In this document: positions 7,772 through 16,394 of the stretch, one piece after another | Position numbering within the stretch: the stretch's first letter is position 1 | Layout of the letters: every line of letters begins with the position of its first letter | Virus record (IMG/VR): IMGVR_UViG_3300029957_000023 | Coordinates: 1-36,098 of that record | DNA from: a virus | Direction: 5' to 3' (one strand) | Length of the DNA stretch: 36,098 nt | Translations under genes and position numbers: made by a program | Notes under the pieces: model-generated | The model's database searches: none | What the model saw: only the letters and a program-made list of their open reading frames with translations | Told to the model about the DNA's origin: nothing

Positions 7772-8612
7772 TAGCGAAGACACCGAAAACAGTTGGGCCA
7801 AGTGGGCCGCCGCCGGGGCTGAATTAGACCCAGCGTTTGAGGAGCCCGAGGAAGAGGAAGCCGAGGAAGGCGGCGAAGCCGAGGAAACGGAAAAACCGGC
7901 GGTGGAAAAACCGGCCGAGACCGACCCGCAAGCCGCCGCGCAAGCGTTGCTGGAAAAGCGCCTGGTCGAACTGGAAGCCCAGGCCAAGCCCGCGCCGGAA
8001 ACGCCTGCCGAGGCGCGCCAGGAGCCCGCCAAACCGGCGATTGACCCGGCCATGCTGGCGGCGATCAAGGATGATTTCCCCGAACTGTACAAAACGTTCC
8101 TGGCGCAGTCGGAGGCGCTGGGCCAGATGAGCGAGACGGTTGCCCAGCTTACCCGGCGCGAGGAGCAACGGCAGGCGCAGGAGCGGGCACTCATCCAAAC
8201 CGCCGTGCAGGCCGAGATTGAAAAAGTGCCGGCGCTTGCGCACTGGCAAAAGCAAGCGCCTGGCATCTTCAAGCAAGGCGTTGAGATTGACGACTTACTG
8301 AAAAAGGCCCAGCCGAATTTGAGCATGGGCGAACGGTTCAGCAAGGTGTCGGCGGCGCTGGCGGCGATCTACGGCGACCCGGTAAAGCCGTCGCAGACAA
8401 ACGAACCCGAACCCCAAGAGAAAAACAAACCGGCCCAGGCCAAACCGGCGCGGGCTATTTCCCTGGGCGATCTACCCAGCGGCGAAGCGGCGGAAACAGG
8501 GGAGGGGGCGCTGGAGAACGCCAGCGCGCAGGATTTGGTTTCGTCCTGGTGGGGCAAATCGGAGCAGGAACTGGAAAAGCTTTGGGCTAACCAGCGCAAA
8601 GCGGCGGCGTAA
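7761..8612 (+). CDS. Capsid scaffolding protein candidate
   Basis: This 283-residue protein is very acidic in the first 70 residues (runs of Glu, Pro and Ala), helical in the middle (about 95-160, with repeated Gln/Glu/Arg), and basic at the end. I recognise no catalytic motif. Location between portal and major capsid, and an acidic, helical, low-complexity make-up, are what scaffolding proteins of P22-type and N4-gp56-type phages show. It would line the prohead and leave before packaging. It starts inside the portal gene (11-base overlap), a sign of coupled translation. The call is by position and composition, not by a family signature. Confidence 0.65.
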   Translation: MSTNSEDTENSWAKWAAAGAELDPAFEEPEEEEAEEGGEAEETEKPAVEKPAETDPQAAAQALLEKRLVELEAQAKPAPETPAEARQEPAKPAIDPAMLAAIKDDFPELYKTFLAQSEALGQMSETVAQLTRREEQRQAQERALIQTAVQAEIEKVPALAHWQKQAPGIFKQGVEIDDLLKKAQPNLSMGERFSKVSAALAAIYGDPVKPSQTNEPEPQEKNKPAQAKPARAISLGDLPSGEAAETGEGALENASAQDLVSSWWGKSEQELEKLWANQRKAAA

Positions 8613-8630
8613 ACATTCAAAGGTGATGAC

Positions 8631-9914
8631 ATGGCAGCAATTGGCACAAGTTTGGGCGGAAAAAATTCCGTCGTTCAATATTCGGCAATGATATTTGTGG
8701 GAGTTCAGGCCAAGCTGAACTTCATGAATCTGTTGTCCGGCAAAGCCCCGATGATGGGGGACGCGGCCCAGCGGATGCGCGGGCAGACCACGCCGAACAC
8801 CCCTATTGTCAAAGTCATGGACTTGACGGCGGAGGCGGGCGACAAGGTGAAGATGGACTTGTTCAACGTGCCGCACGGCATGCCAGTAATGGGCGATAAA
8901 ACCCTGACCGGAAAAGGCATGTCGATGGACACCGACACCATGGAAATCCGCATTGACCAGTCGGCGGGCCTGATCGGCACCAAGGGGCGCATGTCGCAAA
9001 AGCGTTCTATCCACAACTACCGCGAAACGATAAGGCCGGGCTTGACCGGGTGGGCTTCGCGTCTGGAAGAGCAGAGGTGCTTGATCCAACTGGCGGGCCT
9101 GCGCGGCGACCAGACCGCCAGCTACTGGGAAATCCCCCTGCAAAACAACCCTGACTTTGCGGAGGTGATGATCAACGACGTGCGGCCCTCGACCTACAAC
9201 CGCGCCTTCTATGCGTCGAACACGGCGAACAGCATCGCCGACTTGGGCACGGGCGATATTTTCACGCTGGGCGACATTGAGCGCATCGCCACGGAACTGG
9301 ACGAATCGGAGCTTCCCCTTGGCCCCATCGTGTACGACGAAGACCCGTACGGCTGGGAGAACCCCTTTCGTGTCTGCTTTGTCACTGCCCGGCAATGGTA
9401 CTACATGGCCCACAGCGCGGGCAGTGATTGGCAAAAGGTGATCCTCGCCGCGCAGAAACGCTTTGACGGTGCGAAGCCACACCCGATCTATGCGGGTGAC
9501 TGCATCTTCTGGAAAAACACCCTGGTCAGGCAGTTGCCCCAGTACGCCATCCGCGTGAAAGCGGGTTCGATCATCAAAGAGGCGACCAACGCGGCGACAT
9601 TCACCACGGCGGACGCTGAAGCGGCGGTGGATACGGACGTAGCCATTTGGCTGGGCAGCCAGGCGCTGGGAAAGGCCTACGGCAACCTGGGCACCGGCAC
9701 AGGCTCCTATTTCTGGAACGAAGAGCTGACGGATCACAAGCGGCGCGTGGAAGTCTCGGTGCAGATGATGGAAGGCAGCAGCAAGCTGACTTTCCTGATG
9801 GATCAAGATGGCGTGAAGACGGCGACGGATTTCGGCGTGGCCACGGTGAAAAGCTACGCCCCGGTGCCGCGCTCCCCCGCCGGTTCGTCGGCGTTGGCCT
9901 TGACCAAACGCTAA
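8631..9914 (+). CDS. Major capsid protein (N4-gp56 / DUF4043 family)
   Basis: This 427-residue protein is the capsid shell subunit. The N-terminus (MAAIGTSLGGKNSVVQYS) and following segments such as NLLSGKAP, VMDLTAEAGDKVKMDLF and IRIDQSAGLIGTKGRMSQKRS match the N4-gp56 capsid family (HK97 fold). A mid segment with YDEDPYGWENPFRVCFVTARQWYYM and the closing FGVATVKSYAPVPR also fit. ATG 8631 follows AGGTGA at good spacing. A strong terminator lies five bases after the stop, suggesting that capsid messages accumulate more than downstream ones, a usual feature of capsid genes. Confidence 0.88.
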   Translation: MAAIGTSLGGKNSVVQYSAMIFVGVQAKLNFMNLLSGKAPMMGDAAQRMRGQTTPNTPIVKVMDLTAEAGDKVKMDLFNVPHGMPVMGDKTLTGKGMSMDTDTMEIRIDQSAGLIGTKGRMSQKRSIHNYRETIRPGLTGWASRLEEQRCLIQLAGLRGDQTASYWEIPLQNNPDFAEVMINDVRPSTYNRAFYASNTANSIADLGTGDIFTLGDIERIATELDESELPLGPIVYDEDPYGWENPFRVCFVTARQWYYMAHSAGSDWQKVILAAQKRFDGAKPHPIYAGDCIFWKNTLVRQLPQYAIRVKAGSIIKEATNAATFTTADAEAAVDTDVAIWLGSQALGKAYGNLGTGTGSYFWNEELTDHKRRVEVSVQMMEGSSKLTFLMDQDGVKTATDFGVATVKSYAPVPRSPAGSSALALTKR

Positions 9915-9918
9915 GTAA

Positions 9919-9948
9919 CGTCCGGCCCTGGCCGGACGCCTCCTTTTT
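9919..9948 (+). terminator. Terminator after the capsid gene
   Basis: A perfect 9-base stem CGTCCGGCC / GGCCGGACG (9919-9927 and 9930-9938) with a two-base CT loop centre is followed by CCTCC and six T. It lies between capsid and the next virion gene. Transcription modified by Q would read through; otherwise it may trim or protect the 3' end of the capsid message. Confidence 0.8.
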
Positions 9949-9975
9949 TAACCCTCATCAATAGCAGGCAACACC

Positions 9976-10461
9976 ATGGCTGATTTACCTCCCGATCCTT
10001 TGCAAAGGATCATCGGTGGAGACTTCAACAAAGCGCAATACATCGGCGAAGCGGGCAACCAGGCTTTCTTTGACGGCTATTACAAAGCGGCCGGCGCGAG
10101 CATCGGTACCAACACCCAGGTCGATTTGTTCACCCTGCCGCAAGGCGCGAAAGCCATCCGCTTCAGTGCGACTTGGACGGCGCAAGGCACGGGCGGCGTG
10201 GCGGATTTCGGCTGGCGCTACAAAAGCGGCGCGCCGGGCGGCGGGCAAGACGTGTTCTTGAACATGGCGACGACCGCCACCGCCGGTTCGGCCAATGCTT
10301 CGTTCATCCCGCCGGCAGTGACCGACGCAGGCAGTTCGGGGAATGCCAGCGGAGTTTTCGATGATGATGTCATTGTCTACGCCGTATTTACCGGCGTTGC
10401 AATGCCCGCAGGCATGGAGGTTTACGCCGTCGTCGAAGGCGCTTACGCAGGTACACAATAA
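9976..10461 (+). CDS. Putative capsid decoration or head protein
   Basis: This 161-residue protein has no motif I can name. From about residue 45 on it alternates hydrophobic and small residues in a beta-rich pattern (LFTLPQGAKAIRFSATWTAQ, VIVYAVFTGVAMPAGMEVYAVVEGAY), with many Gly, Ala, Ser and Thr and no cysteine. Such proteins just after an N4-gp56-type capsid gene are often decoration or stabilising proteins. ATG 9976 is preceded by AGCAGG. A head role is inferred only from location and composition. Confidence 0.5.
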   Translation: MADLPPDPLQRIIGGDFNKAQYIGEAGNQAFFDGYYKAAGASIGTNTQVDLFTLPQGAKAIRFSATWTAQGTGGVADFGWRYKSGAPGGGQDVFLNMATTATAGSANASFIPPAVTDAGSSGNASGVFDDDVIVYAVFTGVAMPAGMEVYAVVEGAYAGTQ

Positions 10462-10464
10462 ACC

Positions 10465-10695
10465 ATGGCCGCGGCGACCGGAACCATTGGCGTCCGTTAC
10501 ATCGGGCGCAAGAACTTGGAAGTGGATCAATGGGCCGGGACGGGAACGGTATGGCCGTTTCCGTCAGCCATCGCCGCCATGCCCGAGGATAAGGGCCGCA
10601 AGCTGGTAGCGATGTTGCCCGCCGAGTTTGAACTGGCGGACGAACCCCAGGAAATCCAGGCCAAGCAACCCAGACAACCTAAGAAGGCTAAATAA
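10465..10695 (+). CDS. Small hypothetical virion protein
   Basis: This 76-residue protein has a short beta-like start (GTIGVRYIGRKNLEVD), then WPFPSAIAAMPEDKGRKLVAMLPAEFEL and a lysine-rich tail. I recognise no family. Similar short proteins with a conserved tryptophan/proline segment sit between capsid and connector genes in many short-tailed phages. Its stop and the next ATG overlap by one base (TAATG), so it is translated as part of the head operon. Confidence 0.5.
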   Translation: MAAATGTIGVRYIGRKNLEVDQWAGTGTVWPFPSAIAAMPEDKGRKLVAMLPAEFELADEPQEIQAKQPRQPKKAK

Positions 10696-11327
10696 TGGCA
10701 ACCCAACTCTCCCAATTCCTTTCTTTGCTCCTCCCCCACTTGCCGGGCGCGCCGGATGTGGCGTGCATGAATGCGCTACGCCGGTCGGCCATCGAATTCG
10801 CCATTCGTTCAATGGTGTGGCGTGCTAGTTCCATGACCGACATGGTGGCGGATCAGGCCACCTACGCCATCCCGGCTGTGACGGATGCGGCAGTATCGCA
10901 AGTGCTGGCCGTAGGCGTAAATGGCGTGTGGTTGGAGCCAAAACAAATTGACGACCTAGCACGGCGTCAAAACTGGAACACAATAGCGGCGGCTTTGCCG
11001 ACCAACTACTACACGCAAACCCCTGGCACTGTTTCGCTGTATCCAATTCCGACCACGACAATATCACCCGGCGGGTTGAATTTTCAAACCGCGCTACAGC
11101 CCTTGCAGGACGCCACCACCGTCCCCGACTTTTTTTACACCTACTACGCACAGACATTGGTGGATGGCGCGCTGGCTTTGCTGATGTCCACGCCAGCAAA
11201 GGACTACACCCAGCCGGATTTGGCTGTTTGGCACCGGCAGCAATTTGAGACTGGCATCGCCCAGGCCACGCAACAGGCGGCTAATTCGTTCGGCAGAACC
11301 CCCGTACGGGTAACGGCGGTTAAGTGA
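10695..11327 (+). CDS. Head-tail adaptor candidate (first of two)
   Basis: This 210-residue protein lies where P22 gp4 or similar adaptors are encoded. The N-terminal half is helical (NALRRSAIEFAIRSMVWRASS), followed by YAIPAVTDAAVSQVLAVGVNGVWLEP, a beta hairpin often seen in the adaptor that binds beneath the portal, and a C-terminal helix (HRQQFETGIAQATQQAANSFGR). The architecture of helices, a beta sandwich and a final helix matches the general adaptor plan. It shares that plan with the next gene, but I see no strong identity between them. The name rests on layout. Confidence 0.55.
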   Translation: MATQLSQFLSLLLPHLPGAPDVACMNALRRSAIEFAIRSMVWRASSMTDMVADQATYAIPAVTDAAVSQVLAVGVNGVWLEPKQIDDLARRQNWNTIAAALPTNYYTQTPGTVSLYPIPTTTISPGGLNFQTALQPLQDATTVPDFFYTYYAQTLVDGALALLMSTPAKDYTQPDLAVWHRQQFETGIAQATQQAANSFGRTPVRVTAVK

Positions 11328-11328
11328 C

Positions 11329-12033
11329 ATGGCACTGACTGAGGGGGATATTTTGCCGCAAATCAGTATCCTGCTTCAGGATATTGCCAATGTGCGCTGG
11401 CCGGTCACTGAACTGCGCTTTTGGTTAAACGAAGCGCAGCGGATGATTGCTAATTTGAGCATAGGCAGTTGCACCGCTACGCGGCAAGTGGCATTAGTCG
11501 GGGGAACCAAGCAAACCATTCCATCGGATGGAATCCGCTTGCTCAGCATTACCCGGAATATCGTTGACGTGGCGCATGGCGTGACGGGTAGAAGGGTCGC
11601 CGTGTGCGACCTCGACACCCTGTCGGCTTACGATCCGGCCTGGGCAGTAGCCACACCCGTCGTAGAAATACAGAACTACTGTTATGACGAACGCACGCCA
11701 ACCGTGTTTTATGTGTACCCGCCGGTATCCCCTGGCGAAGGCATTTCAGGGCCGAGTTTTACCAACGTGGAAATGGTGCTAGCTGTAGAGCCAAACTATA
11801 CTACCGGGCCTACCTCGCCCCTCAGTCTAGGCGATCAATATGTACCCATGCTGATTGATTACATTTTGTGGCGGGCCTTCTCAAAAGACAACGGGACGCC
11901 CAACGGGTTTGCTATTGCGCAGAATTACCAAAAGTCTTTCTATGAGGGCATGGCGATGATAGAGCGCGTCATCATGCGGACATCCCCCAATCAAGTAGCA
12001 ATGCCTGTGCAAAAGGCAGGGAAAAACGCATGA
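11329..12033 (+). CDS. Head-tail connector (DUF6682-like)
   Basis: This 234-residue protein starts with ILLQDIANVRWPVTELRFWLNEAQR, a pattern I associate with the DUF6682 connector-type proteins of short-tailed phages (helix with W-x-x-x-E-L-x-x-WLN-x-AQ). A beta-rich middle with DGIRLLSITRNI and VFYVYPPV is followed by a helical end. It would bridge portal and tail nozzle. It starts one base after the previous gene and its stop overlaps the next start (ATGA). Confidence 0.6.
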   Translation: MALTEGDILPQISILLQDIANVRWPVTELRFWLNEAQRMIANLSIGSCTATRQVALVGGTKQTIPSDGIRLLSITRNIVDVAHGVTGRRVAVCDLDTLSAYDPAWAVATPVVEIQNYCYDERTPTVFYVYPPVSPGEGISGPSFTNVEMVLAVEPNYTTGPTSPLSLGDQYVPMLIDYILWRAFSKDNGTPNGFAIAQNYQKSFYEGMAMIERVIMRTSPNQVAMPVQKAGKNA

Positions 12034-13652
12034 GAATCCAAGCCTTCACAGGCGAAACAGCGCGCATTGCCTCCCATCTTTTACCCGACAATGCCAGCAG
12101 CCTAACCAATAATATCGACTTTATCCGGGGGACGCTGAAGCCGATAGGGCAACCCTTGCTGGTCATCTCCAACCCGTTTGGAACGGGTTCAGCGCCGACC
12201 GTCAAGACGTTGTACCGCTCGTCGGCGGGGAAGTACATCGCATGGGCAGGCGACGTGAACGTGGCGCGTTCTCCGACGCCTGATGATGGCTTGGAGCGCA
12301 TCTATTGGACAGGCGAGAGCGCGCCCAAGATGGCCTCTGTCACCAACATCATCGCGGGCATGGGCTCAGCCATGATGGCGTTTGTGCCATCCGGGCTGAC
12401 GAACACCCTGGGCGTGCCTGCGCCAACCGCCGCCATCTCGGGGACGGTCTCGGGCAGTGGCACCGGCACGGCCTTGGCACGGCAATATGTCTATACCTGG
12501 GTGACAACCTACGGTGAAGAATCTGCGCCGTCCTCGCCCTCGGCGGTGATTTCAGTGCAGAGCGGGCAAACGGTGAGTTTAACCATCACGTCGTCAACCG
12601 CGCCGACCAATACCACCAAGGTGCGAATTTACCGCACCGATGCGGCGGGAGATTGGCGCTACCTTGTGGAATTGACTTATGGCACTTGGGCCTATTCGGA
12701 CACCCTGGACGATGTTTGGCTTGGGGAGGCGCTGGCCACCACGGGATGGGTTCCCCCCAATGCGGGATTGCAGGGATTGAAATCAGGGCCGAATGGCGTG
12801 TTGTGTGGGTTTTTCGGCAACACGGTTTGCTTTAGCGAACCCTACGCGCCCTATGCCTGGCCGGTCGCCTATCAGTTTATCACCGACTACCCGATTGTGG
12901 CCGTGTGCGCCAATGCCGGGGGCTGGCTGGTGGCGACTACAGGAACGCCTTATTTCATCGCTGGAAGTTGGCCTGGCCAAATGTCGATGGCGAAGATCAA
13001 CCAGAACCAAGCGTGCGTGTCGGCTACCTCCATGGTGGACATGGGGGATTATGTGATCTATGCCGCGCCCTCCGGCCTGGTATCGGCCAGGGGCATGGAT
13101 GTGCAACTCATCTCCCGTGACGCGGTGACGCGCGACCAATGGCAGGGTATCACGCCCAGCACGTTGAAAGCCTACGCCTGGGAAAACCGTTACATCGGCT
13201 TTCTAAGCTCAGGCAGCGGGTTTATGTTTTACCCGGAAAAAGGCTACTTCGCCAATATCGGATACAGCTACACAGCGGCGGCACTAGACTGGACAACCGG
13301 AAACCTGTTGGCCTATAAAGCGGCGGACGGCGTGGTACGGCAATGGAATGGCGGTTCAGCCGACACTTTGACCTGGCGCAGCAAACGGTTTTCCTTTGAG
13401 CAGCCCGTGAATATTGGCGTAGTTCGATTAGATGCGGACTGGGGCGTCTCTTCGCCGGTTTATCCGGCCACATTTAACTTGTACGTGGACGATGCCGTCA
13501 GCCCAACGGTCACAGCATCAATTTATGATAATACCCCCGCGCGATTGCCCGGCGGATTTCGCGGCAATTACTTTGTGGCCGAGATTGTCAGCACACACGA
13601 AATCCGCTCGGTTTCATTGGGCCGCGACATGTCGGAGCTGATGGCGTCGTAA
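12030..13652 (+). CDS. Tail nozzle-like protein (P22 gp10 / T7 gp12-type)
   Basis: This 540-residue protein has repeated short beta motifs consistent with a propeller-like tail nozzle: GKYIAWAGDV, GPNGVLCGFFGNTVCFSEPY, GGWLVATTGTPYFIAG, YVIYAAPSGLVS, NRYIGFLSSGSGFMFYP, GNLLAYKAADGVVRQW. Residues about 135-215 form an inserted fibronectin-III-like domain (YVYTWVTTYGEESAPSSPS, TKVRIYRTDAAGDWRYL). This combination is common in nozzle proteins of P22-like and BPP-1-like podoviruses. It would sit below the connector and carry the fibres. The next gene starts at its stop (TAATG). Confidence 0.68.
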   Translation: MRIQAFTGETARIASHLLPDNASSLTNNIDFIRGTLKPIGQPLLVISNPFGTGSAPTVKTLYRSSAGKYIAWAGDVNVARSPTPDDGLERIYWTGESAPKMASVTNIIAGMGSAMMAFVPSGLTNTLGVPAPTAAISGTVSGSGTGTALARQYVYTWVTTYGEESAPSSPSAVISVQSGQTVSLTITSSTAPTNTTKVRIYRTDAAGDWRYLVELTYGTWAYSDTLDDVWLGEALATTGWVPPNAGLQGLKSGPNGVLCGFFGNTVCFSEPYAPYAWPVAYQFITDYPIVAVCANAGGWLVATTGTPYFIAGSWPGQMSMAKINQNQACVSATSMVDMGDYVIYAAPSGLVSARGMDVQLISRDAVTRDQWQGITPSTLKAYAWENRYIGFLSSGSGFMFYPEKGYFANIGYSYTAAALDWTTGNLLAYKAADGVVRQWNGGSADTLTWRSKRFSFEQPVNIGVVRLDADWGVSSPVYPATFNLYVDDAVSPTVTASIYDNTPARLPGGFRGNYFVAEIVSTHEIRSVSLGRDMSELMAS

Positions 13653-14458
13653 TGGCGAATAAATGGGCGGGCATTCCACCGGTTCCCAGCGACAGCGGAA
13701 CCCAATTGGCCGCGCTGCTCAATGCGGTCATTGAAAACTTGCGCGCGCTGCAAGATGCGGCCAGCTCAAAATCAGGCGGGGGAGGGAGTTACACTCTGCC
13801 GGGGAAGTTGCAAGCCATCGTAGATTTAACCTGGGCCGCTGGCAACTTCATGTATTTCACCGGGACGGCGGCGGTCGCTTCCACGGGGATTACAACCTGG
13901 GCCATGGGCCTGCTGACCAAAACGACCGCCGCCGCCGCACAGGCTTACATCTTGTCTAGCAAGCTGCAAGCGATTGACACGCTGACCTGGGCGGCCAACC
14001 AGGTGATGTATTTTACCGGGGCGGGCAGTGTCGCGGCCACGAGCTTGACAAGCTGGGCTATTGCCTTGCTTGGGAAATCGACGGCATCAGACGCGAGGAT
14101 TTATCTCGGTCTAAACAATATTAACACCAATTTTGCGATACTATCCAAACCTACGGCAGGCGCATTGCTTAACAAACGGGACTTCGTGTGGTCTGAAACC
14201 TGGCCCGCGAACCTGGCCGGATCGAATTTTTACACGGACACACCCGCGACCGGAAGCTATGCCATCACGGTGAAAAAGAACGGCTCAGCCGTCGCCACTA
14301 TCACGTTTTCGGCGGGGGCTAATACTGGCACGGCGACAACCACGGGCGGCGCGGCGATCAACTGGGTAAACACGGATAGGGCGGACTGGTATGCACCGGC
14401 CACGGCGGATGCGACCTTTAACAATGCGGTCATCAGCATACTAGGAAGCTGGACGTAA
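13652..14458 (+). CDS. Tail fibre-like protein with a two-copy internal repeat
   Basis: This 268-residue protein likely belongs to the tail fibre. An N-terminal helix (about 15-35) precedes a glycine linker (SGGGGS). Two copies of a repeat of about 55 residues follow, each starting KLQAI, with LTWAA, MYFTG and TTWAM or TSWAI in register. That repeat occurs in many phage fibres. The end (SYAITVKKNGSAVATITFS onward) is a small beta domain that may contact the receptor or the next protein. The ATG overlaps the nozzle stop. The receptor is unknown. Confidence 0.65.
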   Translation: MANKWAGIPPVPSDSGTQLAALLNAVIENLRALQDAASSKSGGGGSYTLPGKLQAIVDLTWAAGNFMYFTGTAAVASTGITTWAMGLLTKTTAAAAQAYILSSKLQAIDTLTWAANQVMYFTGAGSVAATSLTSWAIALLGKSTASDARIYLGLNNINTNFAILSKPTAGALLNKRDFVWSETWPANLAGSNFYTDTPATGSYAITVKKNGSAVATITFSAGANTGTATTTGGAAINWVNTDRADWYAPATADATFNNAVISILGSWT

Positions 14459-14459
14459 A

Positions 14460-15725
14460 ATGCTGCTGATGTTGCCACCCTACCGGGTGCTTGGGATAAG
14501 CGTATCACCCGCGCGGATGGTTTTCGGCAATCATTGCGACAATTACACAGGCGACTATTCAATATCGGGAGAACTGGTTTCGGCGCGAGTGATAAGCAAC
14601 AACACAGCCAGAATAATAGTTAATTCAAATATACTTGCTGACGTTACTTCAAGGCATCCATTTGGAAACTATTTCGACGGCTTGGGCAGACCTTATTATA
14701 TTGTAGACGATAGCAATCTAGGCAATTATTACGGCGATATGGTAGCAATAGGCGATTTTCAATATGATTTTAATGTAACTTTAAATGTTCCCGGGCTTTA
14801 TGCGGTAACGGTATTCCATGTGCTAAGTAGCTTTGGATCAATCCAATTACAGACCACATCCATAGGTTCATCGCCGCAAGGGTGGCGCGCAATATGCAGC
14901 ATAAGTGGCCCGACAGGATCAATATTCCTGCAATGCACCACAAAAAATCTAATCGGCACACCCACTACCATTACGCTGAAACGGACAGGGAACACATACT
15001 CGCTAACTTGCGGAGATACGCAAACAGGCACGTTAACCACGCTTCCGCATGATATATATGCTGTGAACACATGGCGGCTAGGAACCGCCTACAACGGCAC
15101 GACGGGTTTTGCCGGAACGCTTTCATGGATAATGAAATCGGCGCACTCAGTAACTTATAACATATTACCAGGGTTCGGCAACTGCCTGGCCTTTAACCGA
15201 ATGGGCGGGCTGATCTATTCAGGACATAGTGATTTTAATGTTCTGAATAGCGATCCATTCACATTTTGCACCAAGATTTACATCCCATCGGCGCAGCACA
15301 CAACGAGCGCGATAACGTTTCAAATAATATTGCAGAACCTGGGTTCGTCATCTATAAACATAACTGCCGCAAAACCCGCAGGGGCGTCCTATGTAACATT
15401 TTCGTGGATAGACGGAACCGTCAGGACAACCGCAAATCTTTATGCGCTGGACACATGGCACGAACTGGCGTTCGTGCGATACGGAAGCTCTCCGTCAACC
15501 ATGAAGCTGATGCTACTCGTCAATGGGTCGCCCGATCCGTTCGTAACCGCAACAAACGGCGTGAACATGTACGGGTCTGCGGGCAATCCTTTTTACATGG
15601 GCGTTGACAGCGCCAACACTAATCGGGGATTCTTTTTTCTTGACGACTACTTTTATATTATTGGACAAGCGTTATGGATAACCAACTATGCACCATCAAC
15701 CAGCCCGTTTAACTGGATACCCTAA
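14460..15725 (+). CDS. Receptor-binding protein candidate with two LamG/concanavalin-like domains
   Basis: This 421-residue protein shows two lectin-like jelly-roll halves. The first (about 95-225) contains ITLKRTGNTYSLTCG, the usual ligand-site strand pair of LamG domains. The second (about 245-415) contains DPFTFCTKIYIPS, YVTFSWIDGTVRTTANLYAL, WHELAFVRYG and STMKLMLLVNG, again LamG-like. Placed at the end of the tail genes, it probably binds surface glycans. The gene is clearly richer in A and T than its neighbours (for example 14600-14780), with many AAT, ATA and TTA codons, which suggests recent acquisition. No hydrolase residues are evident, so a binder is more likely than a tailspike enzyme. 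Confidence 0.62.
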   Translation: MLLMLPPYRVLGISVSPARMVFGNHCDNYTGDYSISGELVSARVISNNTARIIVNSNILADVTSRHPFGNYFDGLGRPYYIVDDSNLGNYYGDMVAIGDFQYDFNVTLNVPGLYAVTVFHVLSSFGSIQLQTTSIGSSPQGWRAICSISGPTGSIFLQCTTKNLIGTPTTITLKRTGNTYSLTCGDTQTGTLTTLPHDIYAVNTWRLGTAYNGTTGFAGTLSWIMKSAHSVTYNILPGFGNCLAFNRMGGLIYSGHSDFNVLNSDPFTFCTKIYIPSAQHTTSAITFQIILQNLGSSSINITAAKPAGASYVTFSWIDGTVRTTANLYALDTWHELAFVRYGSSPSTMKLMLLVNGSPDPFVTATNGVNMYGSAGNPFYMGVDSANTNRGFFFLDDYFYIIGQALWITNYAPSTSPFNWIP

Positions 15726-15737
15726 AGAGGAAACGCC

Positions 15738-15965
15738 GTGGAAAGTAAAATTGAATGGGACGGCCCGGAGCGGCGCAAGACGCATGACGAGCGACTGACA
15801 AAACTGGAGACGCAAATGGACGCTTCATTAAAAAATCAGGAAGACATAAAAAAAGCGCTGGAATCGCTAACGCTGCAATTGAGCAAATACACAGGGTTCG
15901 CGGGCGGGGTGGCTTTCGTGGTGTCGGTTATCTGGGGCATGTTCACCGTATTTCATAAAAGTTAA
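15738..15965 (+). CDS. XhlA-like membrane protein (holin accessory candidate)
   Basis: This 75-residue protein has a charged N-terminus (with ERRKTHDERLTKLETQMD), a coiled-coil segment to about residue 50, and one membrane helix at about 52-72 (TGFAGGVAFVVSVIWGMFTVF). That layout fits XhlA/hemolysin-type phage lysis accessory proteins. AGAGGA precedes the GTG start by good spacing. It lies far from the two-helix holin at 26940, on the other side of the ejection genes, so a virion-membrane role is also possible. Confidence 0.55.
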   Translation: MESKIEWDGPERRKTHDERLTKLETQMDASLKNQEDIKKALESLTLQLSKYTGFAGGVAFVVSVIWGMFTVFHKS

Positions 15966-15975
15966 AGGCATCAAT

Positions 15976-16392
15976 ATGGAAAATTTGAATACATTGATAG
16001 CGGTGGATGCAAGGCAGGTATGGGACTGGGCCAAACCGAGAATCGACACCGTGCAAAAGGAATGTTCTCGCGACTGGCGCACGGAGGACGTGTACGCGGC
16101 GCTGGTGTTCGGGAAAGCCCGGCTGTATGCCTGCAAGGACGAATCGCCACAGGACACGGTATTTGTGGTGCAGTTGATTACCAATGAATTCACCTTGAAA
16201 AAAAGCCTGTTCGTGTGGGTGTGTTATGCGCACAACACGCTGACGATAGAGCGGCATTTGCAGGACTTGAAGGACATCGCAGAGAGCTTGGATTGCGTCA
16301 GCATTCAATTCCGCTCACCGCGCCCTGGCTGGAAGCGGATCAGCGGATTTCAACAAGTCATGGCCGATTACGAAATGAGCTTGGAGATTTAA
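15976..16392 (+). CDS. Internal virion-type protein, possible GNAT fold (T7 gp13-like position)
   Basis: This 138-residue protein has an acetyltransferase-like order of strands: VYAALVFGKARLYACKD, TVFVVQLITNEFTLKKSLFVWVCYAHN, a helix with LQDLKDIAESLDCVSIQF and a closing RPGWKRISGF, like the end of GNAT proteins. T7 gp13, also 138 residues and encoded at the head of the ejection-protein genes, has a similar GNAT-like plan. I see no clear coenzyme-A loop, so catalysis is doubtful. It lies directly before the ejection proteins. The fold suggestion is tentative; the gene is real by composition and spacing. Confidence 0.45.
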   Translation: MENLNTLIAVDARQVWDWAKPRIDTVQKECSRDWRTEDVYAALVFGKARLYACKDESPQDTVFVVQLITNEFTLKKSLFVWVCYAHNTLTIERHLQDLKDIAESLDCVSIQFRSPRPGWKRISGFQQVMADYEMSLEI

Positions 16393-16394
16393 CC

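Noticed and set aside
8472-9806. 444-codon open frame on the minus strand opposite the capsid gene
   Set aside because: A shadow of high GC in the third codon position of the capsid gene; no ribosome site and an Arg/His/Val-rich product.
13652-15725. Diversity-generating retroelement at the tail fibre genes
   Set aside because: No reverse transcriptase and no template/variable repeat pair was seen in the window.
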